Shown here: in pieces, positions 16,372 through 25,855 of the stretch
How the letters are laid out: the number at the start of each line of letters is the position of its first letter
Numbering within the stretch: the stretch's first letter is position 1
From: Hungatella sp.
GTDB lineage: Bacteria; Bacillota; Clostridia; Lachnospirales; Lachnospiraceae
Length of the DNA stretch: 64,000 bases
Reading direction: 5' to 3'
NCBI GenBank assembly: GCA_009712635.1
Contig: WASS01000002.1
Coordinates: forward strand, 62,001-126,000
Position numbers and translations under genes: made by a program
Notes under the pieces: model-generated
Databases searched by the model: none
Told to the model about the DNA's origin: nothing
What the model saw: the letters and a program-made list of their open reading frames with translations, nothing else

Positions 16372-16851
16372 ATGGCTCGAGGACATGAAAACTTAATCCC
16401 GAATAGCAAACGAACCCCGGACGAACTCCGGAAGATTGCTTCAGCTGGTGGAAAGGCATCTGGTGAAGCCAGACGGAAAAAGGCTAACTTTCGAAAGACA
16501 CTAAACGCCTGGCTAACTGCTGAAATAGATAGCCCAGAGTGGTCCCCATTGTTGGAAGCTATGGGGCTTGATAGTACTGTAGAATCAGCGGTCACAGGGG
16601 CTATGATCAAGGAAGCTCTTTCCGGTAATGTTAAAGCCTTTGAAGTCATTGCTAAGTATTCCGGCCAATCAGCTCAGACGGAGGCAGACGATAAGGAGCA
16701 GGAAGTAAAGGTTAAGGGTATGACCCTGGACAATGATGCTAAACAAAAAGAAGTAAGCGGAGAAGAAAAAGGAGGCTTTAGCGCTTCCATCATAGAAGCT
16801 TACAAGAAACGCAGGGAAGCGGAAGGAAAGGAGGAGCAGGATGGAACCTGA
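16372..16851 (+). CDS. Terminase small subunit
   Basis: The ATG at 16372 follows GGAAGGTGAGGTG. The 159-residue protein begins with a conserved basic segment (NLIPNSKRTPDELRKIASAGGKASGEARRKK), as in phage small terminases of this group. It continues with helices (SAVTGAMIKEALSGNVKAFEVIAKYSGQ) and a charged tail. It overlaps the large terminase start by 11 bases. It recognises phage DNA for packaging. Confidence 0.8.
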   Translation: MARGHENLIPNSKRTPDELRKIASAGGKASGEARRKKANFRKTLNAWLTAEIDSPEWSPLLEAMGLDSTVESAVTGAMIKEALSGNVKAFEVIAKYSGQSAQTEADDKEQEVKVKGMTLDNDAKQKEVSGEEKGGFSASIIEAYKKRREAEGKEEQDGT

Positions 16852-18292
16852 TCAGGAAGCAATATTGTATTATGCAGATAATCCGGTCGAGTTTGTAGAG
16901 GATATCATTGGTGCCAAGCCGGATGACAATCAGAAGACTATACTCAGAAGTGTTGCTGCAGAGCCGATGACTTCTGTCCGATCTGGGCACGGAATTGGAA
17001 AGAGTGCAGTGGAAGCCTGGGTTGTGATCTGGTTTCTTTGTACACGTCCATTTCCTAAGATTCCATGTACAGCCCCTACGAAACATCAGCTATTTGATAT
17101 CTTGTGGGCTGAGGTCAGTAAGTGGATCAGGAGCAGTCCTTTTCTAAGCAATGAACTGATATGGACTGCTGAAAAAATATACATGAGGGGTTATCCGGAA
17201 GAATGGTTTGCAGTTGCTCGTACTGCTACAAATCCTGATGCACTGCAGGGCTTTCATGCTGAGAATGTGCTTTTTATCATTGACGAAGCCTCTGGCGTGA
17301 AGGATATTGTATTTGAACCTGTACTTGGAGCATTGTCTACCAAAGGGGCTAAGTTACTTATGTGTGGGAATCCTACTCGACTTACTGGATTTTTTTATGA
17401 CAGCCATCATAAGAGCCGAAGCAGTTATAATGCGTTGCACGTAGATGGCCGGGACAGCTCCAGGGTTGATATGGACTTTATTAATAAGATCATAGATATG
17501 TTTGGCGCTGATAGTGACGTGTTTCGCGTACGTGTTGCAGGCCAGTTTCCCCGATCCACTCCGGACAGCTTAATTGCAATGGAGTGGTGCGAGGAAGCAG
17601 CCAAACGTCGCATCGAATCTCCCGGTAATAGAATTGATATAGGCGTAGACGTTGCCCGTTATGGTAATGACAGTTCTATCCTTTTTTCGGTTATGGATAA
17701 AGTAAGACCAGTGGAAGACTTTGAAGTCTATCATCACAATATGACTACGGAGATCGCAGGCCATGTGATTATTATGATTAAGCGCTACGCAAAGGAGTAC
17801 CTGGACGTTGCAATCCGGGTAAAGGTGGACTGCGACGGCTTGGGTGTAGGAGTGTTTGACATTTTGGAAAGCCGTAAAGATAAAATTATAGATGAGATAT
17901 GGGAGGACCGTTGCAAGGCTGAGGGTCTGGATCCGCAAGTAAACTGGAATCAGTGTCAGGCAGTCCCCCGGCTGGATCTGGAGATCATGGAATGCCACTT
18001 CGGGGGCAAAGGCGGTAAGGTTGATGACGCGGATCCGGTGGAATATAGCAACAGCACAGGCTTGATGTGGGGAGCGGTAAGAAAGGCTTTAAAAGATGGC
18101 ACCCTGCAGCTGCCTGACAATGATGCTTTGTTTTCTCAGTTATGTAACCGTAAGTATATTGTAAACGAAGATGGTAAACTGGAATTAGAAAGAAAGGAAG
18201 CAATGAAGAAGCGCGGGGTTTCATCTCCTGATATTGCAGATGCGCTTGCCCTGGCTCTTTACGATCCGCCACAATGGAGCTTTAATTGGTGA
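16841..18292 (+). CDS. Terminase large subunit
   Basis: The 483-residue packaging motor has Walker A SVRSGHGIGKSAV (about 46-58), coupling/Walker B VLFIIDEASG (Asp148-Glu149) and motif III LLMCGNPTR (about 172-180). The C-terminal RNaseH-like nuclease has DIGVDVARYGND (Asp268/270) and a final SSPDIADALALAL. All key residues are present. It cuts and pumps phage DNA into the prohead through the portal encoded next. Confidence 0.92.
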   Translation: MEPDQEAILYYADNPVEFVEDIIGAKPDDNQKTILRSVAAEPMTSVRSGHGIGKSAVEAWVVIWFLCTRPFPKIPCTAPTKHQLFDILWAEVSKWIRSSPFLSNELIWTAEKIYMRGYPEEWFAVARTATNPDALQGFHAENVLFIIDEASGVKDIVFEPVLGALSTKGAKLLMCGNPTRLTGFFYDSHHKSRSSYNALHVDGRDSSRVDMDFINKIIDMFGADSDVFRVRVAGQFPRSTPDSLIAMEWCEEAAKRRIESPGNRIDIGVDVARYGNDSSILFSVMDKVRPVEDFEVYHHNMTTEIAGHVIIMIKRYAKEYLDVAIRVKVDCDGLGVGVFDILESRKDKIIDEIWEDRCKAEGLDPQVNWNQCQAVPRLDLEIMECHFGGKGGKVDDADPVEYSNSTGLMWGAVRKALKDGTLQLPDNDALFSQLCNRKYIVNEDGKLELERKEAMKKRGVSSPDIADALALALYDPPQWSFNW

Positions 18293-18298
18293 TAAATT

Positions 18299-20467
18299 AT
18301 GGATATTACAAGATTTTTTAGAAGCAGCCGCAGAGCCTCGGATCAATTTAATCGGAGATCTGGGAACAATCGCATGATCCCAAAATGGACCAGTCCTCCA
18401 AGTAGGAATACTGCAGAATGGATGCAGTCATTTGGAACCAATCCCCGACTGGCAGTTGTCGATAAGATCTCCTCGGATCTTTCTTATGTAACAGGCAAGC
18501 TATACCGGATTGGACAGAACGGGGAGAAAACGGAGATCCTATCCCACCCGTTTCTGGAATTCTGGAAAAGACCCAACCCCTTATACGAATTTACCTCGAG
18601 CGCTCTCTGGCGGCTGCAGAATAATTATCTGCTGCTGAAAGGTGAGGGCTATTTTATTATTGAGCGGTATAATGACGGTTACCCCGCGGAGCTCTGGCCG
18701 GTTCCGACTCAATGGGTGCAGATGACCCCGTATCAGGGATTTCCCTTTTACACAATACGAACAACAGAGGGCGGGCTCATGGACGTGTCGGTGGATGATA
18801 TGTTTGTCATGAAAGACTTAAATCCACTGGATCCATATAAACGCGGGCTTGGTCAGGCTGAACCGATAGCTGATGAAATTGAGATTGATGAGTATGCCGC
18901 CAAATTCCAGAAAAAATTCTTCTACAATGACGCCACTCCGAACCTGATTGTATCTATGCCCGGTGCCTCAGATGAGCAACAGACCCAATTCCTTGCAAAA
19001 TGGAGACAACGGTTTCAGGGGGCAAGCAAGAGCCACGGAGTGGCAACTATTGGCGGTCCTCCTGATCAGGCGGCTACAGTCACAAAGCTGTCCGATAATA
19101 TGAAAGACCTGGACATGATTAATGGCCGTACTTTTATTAGGGACACGGTGATGGAACATTTTGGTATGCCTCGAGAAATCATGGGAATTACTCAGAACAG
19201 TAACCGAGCCACGGCGGATGCTGCTCAATATATTTACGCAACGAATGTCCTAACTCCCCGTCTTATGGGTAGACAGGATGCCATAAATCTGCAACTCCTT
19301 TCCTGTTACGGAGATGATCTGTTGTGGGAGTTTGACGATATTATCCCAAAGGATAAAGAGTTTGAGAAGGGACTGGCTCTCGATGGTTGGAATGCCGGAT
19401 TGCTTATGATGAATGAATCCAGAAAGAAAATGGATATGGAAGCCGTCAAGAATGGGAACATCTATAAAATGGGATTTGCTGATATGTTCATAGGCGAAAA
19501 TGAAGATCGGGTAAAACTCAGTTCTGAATCTGCCAATCTGCAATATACAGATGTCCCGGATCCAATAGAGTCAGATCGTAACGATATTGAGATCATACCG
19601 GATCAGGAAGATGGTATAAGTCTGGGAGAGGAAAAAATTCTATCCAGAGCGTCTCAGATAAAGGCCCGGCGCATTCAGGCAGCAGGCCAGAGTCTGGATA
19701 TGGTAAGGCGTGCACAGTCAAAGAAGTTTGAATTTGCAACCCTGAAATATTTGAAAGATCAGTCCAAACAGATACAGGGGGCGCTCCTGGGAACAAAAAA
19801 AGCAGACGGTACCGTTTGGGACGCTCTCAATATGACACAAGAGGAGTTTTTACAACTATCACAGACCCAGCAGACAGAGCTGACCCAGCAATTTGTCAAT
19901 GGCCTACTGGATTGGAAGAATGAAGCCTCGCTCCTAGAATCAATACTTACTCCCCTCTGGGCTGAAACCTACGATAAAGGAGCCGATAACATAGCAGCTA
20001 CTTATCGAATTGAAGCTATGCAGCGTCCGGCCATGACGTCCACTGCTCGGATCAGAGGAGGTCAGAGGATCACCAGGGTAACACAAACAACAAAAGCTAA
20101 TATAGGCAGGATCGTAACCGACGGTCTGATTAACGGAAAGAGCCACCAGGAGCTTACCGAGGAGATTATGGACGAAATGAACACATCTGCAGAGCGCGCC
20201 CGGGTGATAGCAGCACAAGAGTGCAACACTAGCCTCCTGGCCGGAAATTATGATATGGCCAAGAGTGGAGGCTTTACTAATAAGACGTGGCACGTAACAA
20301 ATATTAGTAAGGCTCGGGATACTCACAGGGGCCTGAACGGTAAGACGGTTTCAATCAACGAACCTTTTATAACAGAAAGAGGAAATAAACTTATGATGCC
20401 GTGTGATCCGGATTGTGGCGTAGCAGAAGAAACGGTAAACTGCCATTGCTTTTTAACATACACATAA
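18299..20467 (+). CDS. Portal protein fused to a MuF-like head protein
   Basis: The 722-residue product joins two proteins that are normally separate. Residues about 1-430 are an HK97-type portal (PLYEFTSSALWRLQNNYLLLKGEGY, GLGQAEPIADEIEIDEYAAKFQKKFF, FGMPREIMGI). Residues about 500-722 are a MuF/SPP1 gp7-like minor head domain with VTQTTKANIGRIVTDGLINGKS and a C-terminal HRGLNG...CDPDCG...NCHCF cysteine cluster. A single uninterrupted frame crosses the junction. It forms the DNA entry vertex. Confidence 0.88.
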   Translation: MDITRFFRSSRRASDQFNRRSGNNRMIPKWTSPPSRNTAEWMQSFGTNPRLAVVDKISSDLSYVTGKLYRIGQNGEKTEILSHPFLEFWKRPNPLYEFTSSALWRLQNNYLLLKGEGYFIIERYNDGYPAELWPVPTQWVQMTPYQGFPFYTIRTTEGGLMDVSVDDMFVMKDLNPLDPYKRGLGQAEPIADEIEIDEYAAKFQKKFFYNDATPNLIVSMPGASDEQQTQFLAKWRQRFQGASKSHGVATIGGPPDQAATVTKLSDNMKDLDMINGRTFIRDTVMEHFGMPREIMGITQNSNRATADAAQYIYATNVLTPRLMGRQDAINLQLLSCYGDDLLWEFDDIIPKDKEFEKGLALDGWNAGLLMMNESRKKMDMEAVKNGNIYKMGFADMFIGENEDRVKLSSESANLQYTDVPDPIESDRNDIEIIPDQEDGISLGEEKILSRASQIKARRIQAAGQSLDMVRRAQSKKFEFATLKYLKDQSKQIQGALLGTKKADGTVWDALNMTQEEFLQLSQTQQTELTQQFVNGLLDWKNEASLLESILTPLWAETYDKGADNIAATYRIEAMQRPAMTSTARIRGGQRITRVTQTTKANIGRIVTDGLINGKSHQELTEEIMDEMNTSAERARVIAAQECNTSLLAGNYDMAKSGGFTNKTWHVTNISKARDTHRGLNGKTVSINEPFITERGNKLMMPCDPDCGVAEETVNCHCFLTYT

Positions 20468-20473
20468 TAAAAC

Positions 20474-20502
20474 TTCATTAAAATTAGCTTTTCATGTATA
20501 AT
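20474..20502 (+). promoter_or_regulatory. Own promoter of the TIR-like cargo gene
   Basis: TATAAT (20497-20502) has a weak TTCATT 17 bases upstream. It gives the inserted gene its own transcription inside the late operon, so it could be expressed in the lysogen. Confidence 0.5.
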
Positions 20503-20531
20503 AAAGTGATAAATATTGTGGAGGTAAAACA

Positions 20532-21425
20532 ATGAGCACAAAAGAAAAAGCAGATGTAGGTGTAGGGGTATCTAGTAATAAAGATAATAAGGCTGAGGAG
20601 AGAAAATGCTTTATTATAACTCCTATTGGTAATTCCGATTCTGAAATATTCAGACATATTAATGGGGTTATACAAAGTGTTATTAGACCAGTATTAAAGG
20701 ATTGTGGATTTACAGATATAAGAGCTGCTCATGAGATTTCAGATCCAGGCTCTATCAATAATCAACTTGTTAATCGAATTATTGATGACGATTTAGTTAT
20801 AGCAAACCTAACAGGTAAAAATCCTAATGTTATGTACGAGCTTTGCTTGCGTCATGCAGTTGCTAAGCCGGTAATCCACATTTGTGAGGAAGGAACTAAT
20901 TTACCTTTTGACATCAAAGGTGAAAGAACGATTTTCTACAAAAATGATATGTATGGATCCGAAGAATTAAAGATAGAATTAATTAAATCCTTGAATAGCA
21001 TTAATTATGAAAAAGAATATAAAGACAATCCTATATATTCAGCTATACATTTAGGTAAAATACTAAAGACGGGTGATAATGAGAAAATTGATGCAAATAC
21101 GTTGATCCTGAGAGAAATACAAAGGTTGTCTCAAGAGTTAGCATCAATAAATAATGACAGGAGTCAAAGAAGTTTTAGTAGCAGGAGAACAAAATCTAGC
21201 AATAATACTTTTGTTATTTCAATTGATAGTGAATCAGAAGATAGTATTAATTTGTTTAAGAGTGCTTTACTTAATATGTCAAGATCTTATGGAGGTGCAA
21301 TAATACAGATGAGTATAGATATGACAAAAATTTATATGGAATTTAATAATCCAGTTGATAGTAACATAATAACTGATGCTATTATTAAAGAAGCACTCAA
21401 TATTGGTATTGATGTAGAAGTTTAA
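20532..21425 (+). CDS. TIR / nucleoside 2-deoxyribosyltransferase-like protein (cargo)
   Basis: GGAGGTAAAAC precedes the ATG. Residues about 25-140 form a Rossmann-like domain with CFIITPIGNSDSE, HEISDPGSINNQLVNRI, DLVIANLTGKNPNVMYELCL (Glu103 in the catalytic position of the deoxyribosyltransferase/TIR-like superfamily) and AKPVIHICEE. The rest is a linker and a C-terminal alpha/beta domain (about 215-297) that I cannot name. NAD- or nucleotide-consuming enzymes of this superfamily are common phage-defence effectors. The gene is AT-rich, has its own promoter and terminator, and splits the portal-protease gene pair. Confidence 0.7.
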   Translation: MSTKEKADVGVGVSSNKDNKAEERKCFIITPIGNSDSEIFRHINGVIQSVIRPVLKDCGFTDIRAAHEISDPGSINNQLVNRIIDDDLVIANLTGKNPNVMYELCLRHAVAKPVIHICEEGTNLPFDIKGERTIFYKNDMYGSEELKIELIKSLNSINYEKEYKDNPIYSAIHLGKILKTGDNEKIDANTLILREIQRLSQELASINNDRSQRSFSSRRTKSSNNTFVISIDSESEDSINLFKSALLNMSRSYGGAIIQMSIDMTKIYMEFNNPVDSNIITDAIIKEALNIGIDVEV

Positions 21426-21446
21426 TCAATGAACAAATAGTAATAT

Positions 21447-21483
21447 GGAGCTACGCATCAAATAGATGAGTGGCTCCTTTTTA
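21447..21483 (+). terminator. Rho-independent terminator after the TIR-like gene
   Basis: GGAGCTACGCATC and GATGAGTGGCTCC form a 13-position stem (one mismatch, one G-U) around AAATA, followed by TTTTTATT. Confidence 0.8.
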
Positions 21484-21520
21484 TTATAGAGACTCTAAAG
21501 GAAAGGAGGTATAAACACTA

Positions 21521-22219
21521 ATGCGTGAGTATAAACAAATGCAGTTCAAGATGGGAGAGTACAACGAAGAAGAAGGGATCTTCTCCGGATACGGCGCCGT
21601 GTTTGAGAATATCGACAGCGGCGGTGATATTATTGAACCTGGGACCTTTACGAAGACTCTGGCTGAAGGTTGGGAGCGTGTCAAAATCCTTGCCTTACAT
21701 AATGATTGCTGGCTGCCTATTGGTCGCCCCCTGGAACTTCGGGAGGATACCAACGGGCTCTTTTTAAGTGCCAGGGTGTCAGATACCAGTATGGGAAAAG
21801 ACATTAAGATCCTGTTGAAAGATGGTGTACTTAATGAGCTATCCATAGGCTATGACCCGGTTGTCTTTGATTATGACAGCAACGGGATCCGGCACTTGCG
21901 CGAGGTTAAGTTATGGGAGGTGTCTATTGTCACCTGGGCAATGAACCCTGAGGCTACCATTACCGGTTACAAGTCCATGCAGGAGTCGATGGGATTGGTT
22001 AAGGCTCTCGAAACAGAGTTGCTGGAAGAAATAAAGGCGGGAAGGAAAATAAGTAAATCCCGACTAAAGTCTCTGCAGGATGTGAGTAAATCCATGAAAA
22101 CAGCTGCCAGAACAATTGACGCCGTTATTAAAGAAGCCGAGGGCGAGCAAAAGCGCCAGACTGCGACCTATTTAAGAAAAGGGCGAGCCATTGAGAAACA
22201 AATTGAAATCTATTATTAG
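21521..22219 (+). CDS. HK97-family prohead protease
   Basis: GGAAAGGAGG precedes the ATG. The 232-residue serine protease has FSGYGAVFENIDSGGDII, ILALHND (catalytic His), LNELSIGYDP (catalytic Ser), and VKLWEVSIVTWAMNPEATIT, the standard HK97 prohead protease landmarks. The last 70 residues form a basic helical tail (LLEEIKAGRKISKSRLKSLQDV). It matures the capsid encoded next, probably removing the long N-terminal extension there. Confidence 0.92.
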   Translation: MREYKQMQFKMGEYNEEEGIFSGYGAVFENIDSGGDIIEPGTFTKTLAEGWERVKILALHNDCWLPIGRPLELREDTNGLFLSARVSDTSMGKDIKILLKDGVLNELSIGYDPVVFDYDSNGIRHLREVKLWEVSIVTWAMNPEATITGYKSMQESMGLVKALETELLEEIKAGRKISKSRLKSLQDVSKSMKTAARTIDAVIKEAEGEQKRQTATYLRKGRAIEKQIEIYY

Positions 22220-22230
22220 AGGAGGACTAT

Positions 22231-23904
22231 ATGTCAAGATATAAGATGAGCAGTAAGGCAGCAAGAAGCAGAAAGTCAATGAAAATGGGAGCTGATGACC
22301 TTACCGAGATGGTAAAGGCGGCTGTCAAAGAAGCGCTGGACGAACAGAAATCGGACGAAGGTGGGGAAGACGATCCGGAATCGAAAGAGGACGATTTGGA
22401 GGCAATACTTACGGATGCCATTGAATCAGCCAATGCAAAAAGGAAATCTGCCAAAGCGGATGAAATCGGAACCGACGATGCAGAAGAACTGGTTAATGCT
22501 ATTTTAGATGAAGCTGACGCAACGGAAGACAGTAAATCTGACGGTGACGACAGTGCCACCGATCTGGCAGATGTGATCCAGGCTGCAGTTGATGCAGTTA
22601 ATGAAAAGAGAAAGTCAGCTAAAGCCGATGAGATCGGAACAGATGTGGTAGACGATCTGATGGAAGCCGTATCGGAAATTATGGGTGATGATACCGCAGA
22701 TGAGGAAGCAAAAGGCAGAAAAAGCAGGACCGCAGGAAGGCAGACTAAATCAGCCAGACAGCCGAGAGCGGCACAGAAAGCCCCACAGAGAAAATACAGC
22801 TCTATTTATATGAGCTCTAAGGGAGGAAACATGAGTAAACAGAAAAAAGAAATACCACCCCAGATCAGATTGGCCAGGGCAATCAAGTGCCTGGACGTTT
22901 GGGGACGGCACGATCCGGAAAATGCTGCGTATCAGGCAAGAAAACGGTACGGAGACACAGATATGGAAAGGGAATTTAAAGCACTGTCAATTACGAGCCC
23001 AGCTGATGGTGGGTACTTAATTCCTGAGGTATACTCCAACGACGTAATTGAACTTCTTTACCCGAAAACGGTAATTGTGGAGCTGGGAGCACAGACGGTT
23101 CCTCTTACCAATGGTAACTTGAACCTTCCCAAAATGACAGCCGGCAGCCGTGCACAGTGGGGCGGTGAACAGAGGAAGATTAATCCGTCCGCTCCAAAGT
23201 TCGGCAATATCAAGTTATCCGCAAAGCGTTTGGAGGCTATTGTACCACAGACCAGAGAATTACTTATGAGTACTAGCTTCTCTGCAGACAATATGTTTGC
23301 AAATGACCTTATGCGGAGAATGCAGCTCGGTCTTGATTATGGTGGTCTTTATGGTACCGGTGGAGAATTCCAGCCGTTAGGAGTAGCCTACAATAAAGAC
23401 GTCCAGAACATTAATGCCAAGACGATTGGAAATCTGGATCTTGCGGATAATACCGGTAAAATTACTGCGGACTTCCCGGTATTTGTGAGGTCTACTGCCT
23501 TAGGTAAAAATATTGATGATATCAAGGCCGGTTGGACCTTTAACAGTATGCTTGAGGGCTATCTGATGAACTTAAAGACAACTACCGGTACATATATCTA
23601 TCGTGATGAAATGGCTACCGGTAAATTATTAGGATTCCCTTATAAGGTGTCAAACCAGATTTCTACTAACCTTGGCTCTGGGCTTACAGATCTGTTCTTT
23701 GGAAACTGGGCTGATCTGCTTATTGGTGATCAGATGGGCCTTGAGACTTACACCACATTGGATGGAACATGGACCGATGATGAGGGAGCGCAGCACAATG
23801 CATTTGAGGAGAACCTGGCAGCCACCAGAGCTCTGATGTACGATGATATCGGCGTGCGTCATGCTGAAAGCTTCCTGTACTGCAAAAATATTAAGGTTCT
23901 GTAA
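22231..23904 (+). CDS. HK97-type major capsid protein with long N-terminal scaffold
   Basis: The 557-residue product has an acidic/basic N-terminal delta region (1-200) and an HK97-fold capsid domain from about 235 (SPADGGYLIPEVYSNDVIELL, PKMTAGSRAQWGGEQ, LYGTGGEFQPLGV). Within the delta region, KRKSAKADEIGTD occurs at residues 70 and 126, in two imperfect 56-residue repeats. An in-frame ATG at 22,831 (Met201) stands behind GGGAGGAAAC and could yield a separate 357-residue capsid. The prohead protease just upstream is expected to remove the N-terminal part. Confidence 0.9.
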   Translation: MSRYKMSSKAARSRKSMKMGADDLTEMVKAAVKEALDEQKSDEGGEDDPESKEDDLEAILTDAIESANAKRKSAKADEIGTDDAEELVNAILDEADATEDSKSDGDDSATDLADVIQAAVDAVNEKRKSAKADEIGTDVVDDLMEAVSEIMGDDTADEEAKGRKSRTAGRQTKSARQPRAAQKAPQRKYSSIYMSSKGGNMSKQKKEIPPQIRLARAIKCLDVWGRHDPENAAYQARKRYGDTDMEREFKALSITSPADGGYLIPEVYSNDVIELLYPKTVIVELGAQTVPLTNGNLNLPKMTAGSRAQWGGEQRKINPSAPKFGNIKLSAKRLEAIVPQTRELLMSTSFSADNMFANDLMRRMQLGLDYGGLYGTGGEFQPLGVAYNKDVQNINAKTIGNLDLADNTGKITADFPVFVRSTALGKNIDDIKAGWTFNSMLEGYLMNLKTTTGTYIYRDEMATGKLLGFPYKVSNQISTNLGSGLTDLFFGNWADLLIGDQMGLETYTTLDGTWTDDEGAQHNAFEENLAATRALMYDDIGVRHAESFLYCKNIKVL

Positions 23905-23916
23905 GGAGGACAACTC

Positions 23917-24330
23917 ATGAAAAGAGAATTATTTGATAATGTAAAATTAATTGTAAAGGCTGATAATACAGCCATTGACCGGTCAGGATGTCTTTCTGGC
24001 ATCTTAGCAATATCCGTAGGGGCCATTACCGGCAATCCTACTGCGTCAGAGTTATCCATTACAATTACACACGCTGATGCAGAGGACGGCACTTTTAAGC
24101 CGGTCACGGATTCAATGATTGGTCTGGAAGAGTATCCCTCAAAAGATGGTGTTCTAAATAAAATTGCTATAAAGGTTGATGATCAATTAGCCATCAATTT
24201 GGATCTGGTTGGTTGTAAACAGTATATTAAGATTACACCCAGTATTAAATTTACCGGTGGCACCAGCCCTGCTGCCTCAAATGCTTCCTATGCGCTTGTA
24301 CTCGGGGATCCGAGTGTGAGCCCCGTGTAA
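23917..24330 (+). CDS. Putative head accessory/decoration protein, 137 aa
   Basis: AAGGAGGACAACTC precedes the ATG. The beta-rich protein (KLIVKADNTAID, LSITITHADAEDGTFKPV, YIKITPSIKFTGG) lies directly after the capsid gene, the usual place for capsid decoration proteins. No family recognised, so the role rests on position. The 97 bases after it hold a small hairpin (GGGAG...CTCCC at about 24,389) and no supported gene. Confidence 0.55.
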   Translation: MKRELFDNVKLIVKADNTAIDRSGCLSGILAISVGAITGNPTASELSITITHADAEDGTFKPVTDSMIGLEEYPSKDGVLNKIAIKVDDQLAINLDLVGCKQYIKITPSIKFTGGTSPAASNASYALVLGDPSVSPV

Positions 24331-24427
24331 GCCATGGATCAAGTTAAACGTCAGAATAAAATGATATCCGTAATCAACAGTAATAATAAGGGAGTTAAGC
24401 AGGCTCCCTCAGAGAGGAGCGGTCCTT

Positions 24428-25108
24428 ATGGCAGAGGAGCAGCAAATAATAAAGGCGCCGACGGTACCACTGGCATCAAACGCACTTACAACTCTAAGTG
24501 ACATGATGGAATTCATAGGCATGGATCCGGACGATGCTTCCATACCTCGGGTGGTGAGGAATAACCTCATAAGGCTTATTAATTCGGCATCGGAATATAT
24601 AGAAACCATGACCAGCAGAAAATTTGCGATTACCTTATATAACGAAGGCCATTACGGAAGCGGAGCGCAGGAGTTATGCCTCGGGCAGTATCCGATCAGG
24701 GAGGTTGTTACTGTGGAGGATACAGAAAATGAATATGCCGTACCTGCCGATTCCTACTCAGTAGATGATACCGGAAATATAGGTGTTATTTACCGGGACA
24801 AGGGCTGGCCAGTACGAGGATACGCGAGCGGTCTTGCAAATGATCTGAAAGCAAGTCGTAAGTACCTTAAGGTTACATACAGAGCGGGCTTTGTTCTGCC
24901 CAAGGACGCTACGGAGGAAGTCCCTTCAGATCTGCCGTATGACCTCCAGTATATTGTCTGGCAAATGGTGCAGCAACAATGGAATCTGGCTAACAATGGG
25001 GCAAATGGATTGTCAGCCTTTACGATATCTGATGTGAGTTGGACTTTTGATAAGGAGCTTAGTACCCAGGTTAAAGACATTATAAACAAGTATCAGAGGT
25101 GGGCTTAA
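24428..25108 (+). CDS. Head-tail connector (gp6/DNA-packaging adaptor)
   Basis: The 226-residue protein has the connector pattern: MMEFIGMDPDD, RLINSASEYIETMTSRKF, LGQYPIREVVTVED, KYLKVTYRAGF, and a C-terminal helix DLQYIVWQMVQQQWNLA. It is longer than typical gp6 connectors. It docks on the portal and starts the neck. It is followed without a gap by the next neck gene. Confidence 0.75.
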   Translation: MAEEQQIIKAPTVPLASNALTTLSDMMEFIGMDPDDASIPRVVRNNLIRLINSASEYIETMTSRKFAITLYNEGHYGSGAQELCLGQYPIREVVTVEDTENEYAVPADSYSVDDTGNIGVIYRDKGWPVRGYASGLANDLKASRKYLKVTYRAGFVLPKDATEEVPSDLPYDLQYIVWQMVQQQWNLANNGANGLSAFTISDVSWTFDKELSTQVKDIINKYQRWA

Positions 25109-25854
25109 TGACTGTCAATGACGAGATCACACCGGAGCTTGAGAGGATTAAACAGGAACTCGGTAAGCTTACAGGGATGAAAATCCATATAGGCGTACAG
25201 GGTGCGTCAGGCTATGGCGTGTCAGGTGAGGGTAGGAAGGGTACTCCTGCAGATATAATAACTATTGCAAATGTAAATGAGTTTGGAGCCACAATTAAGG
25301 CTAAGAATGTAAAAAATTTAGCCATACCGATAGCAAAAAAAGCAAAAGGTAAGAGCCCTCTAGATTTTCCGGGGCTTTTCTTTTTGCGTACACCCCACGG
25401 ACTTTTTGGCTGCATAAGCAAAAGCAGAAAGGGGGGGCCACCTAAACAGAAAAGCAGTCCCTCTGAAGATAAGCCAAAATCTAAGAAGTCAGGATCGAAG
25501 CCAATTAAAAAGAAATTAGGTGATATTGAGTTTCTCTTCATCCTGATGGATTCCGTTACAATTCCGGAGCGCAGCTTTATTCGCGCGGGATATGACAACA
25601 ACCGAAAGGCGATTGAAGATATTACGGCCCAGGCTCTTAAAGGTATTATATTCGACTCGTGGGACGCAGATAAGGCAGCAAATCATATTGGTATGGCAAC
25701 CGTAGGAATTATACAGACTTACATGAATTCACCCTTTAACTTCAAGGGGAAAGGTCGAGTGACTAAGTCCACATCAAACTGGCCGGGTAACCCCCTGGTG
25801 GAAACTGGCCGACTTAGAAACTCCATCACCTATAGAATCGAAGGAGGCAGTTAA
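25108..25854 (+). CDS. Neck / tail-completion protein
   Basis: The ATG at 25108 overlaps the preceding TAA behind AGAGGTGGG; a GTG at 25099 is an alternative. The 248-residue protein has IHIGVQGAS, NEFGATIKA, IPERSFIRAGYDNN and, at the end, GNPLVETGRLRNSITYRI, the signature of HK97 gp10 / Mu gpG-like neck proteins. A Lys/Ser/Pro-rich insert (about 110-145) is unusual. It joins head and tail. Confidence 0.72.
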   Translation: MTVNDEITPELERIKQELGKLTGMKIHIGVQGASGYGVSGEGRKGTPADIITIANVNEFGATIKAKNVKNLAIPIAKKAKGKSPLDFPGLFFLRTPHGLFGCISKSRKGGPPKQKSSPSEDKPKSKKSGSKPIKKKLGDIEFLFILMDSVTIPERSFIRAGYDNNRKAIEDITAQALKGIIFDSWDADKAANHIGMATVGIIQTYMNSPFNFKGKGRVTKSTSNWPGNPLVETGRLRNSITYRIEGGS

Positions 25855-25855
25855 T

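Noticed and set aside
24334-24501. Possible 55-aa gene between the decoration and connector genes
   Set aside because: No ribosome site precedes the ATG, and the second half lies in another frame of the well-supported connector gene.
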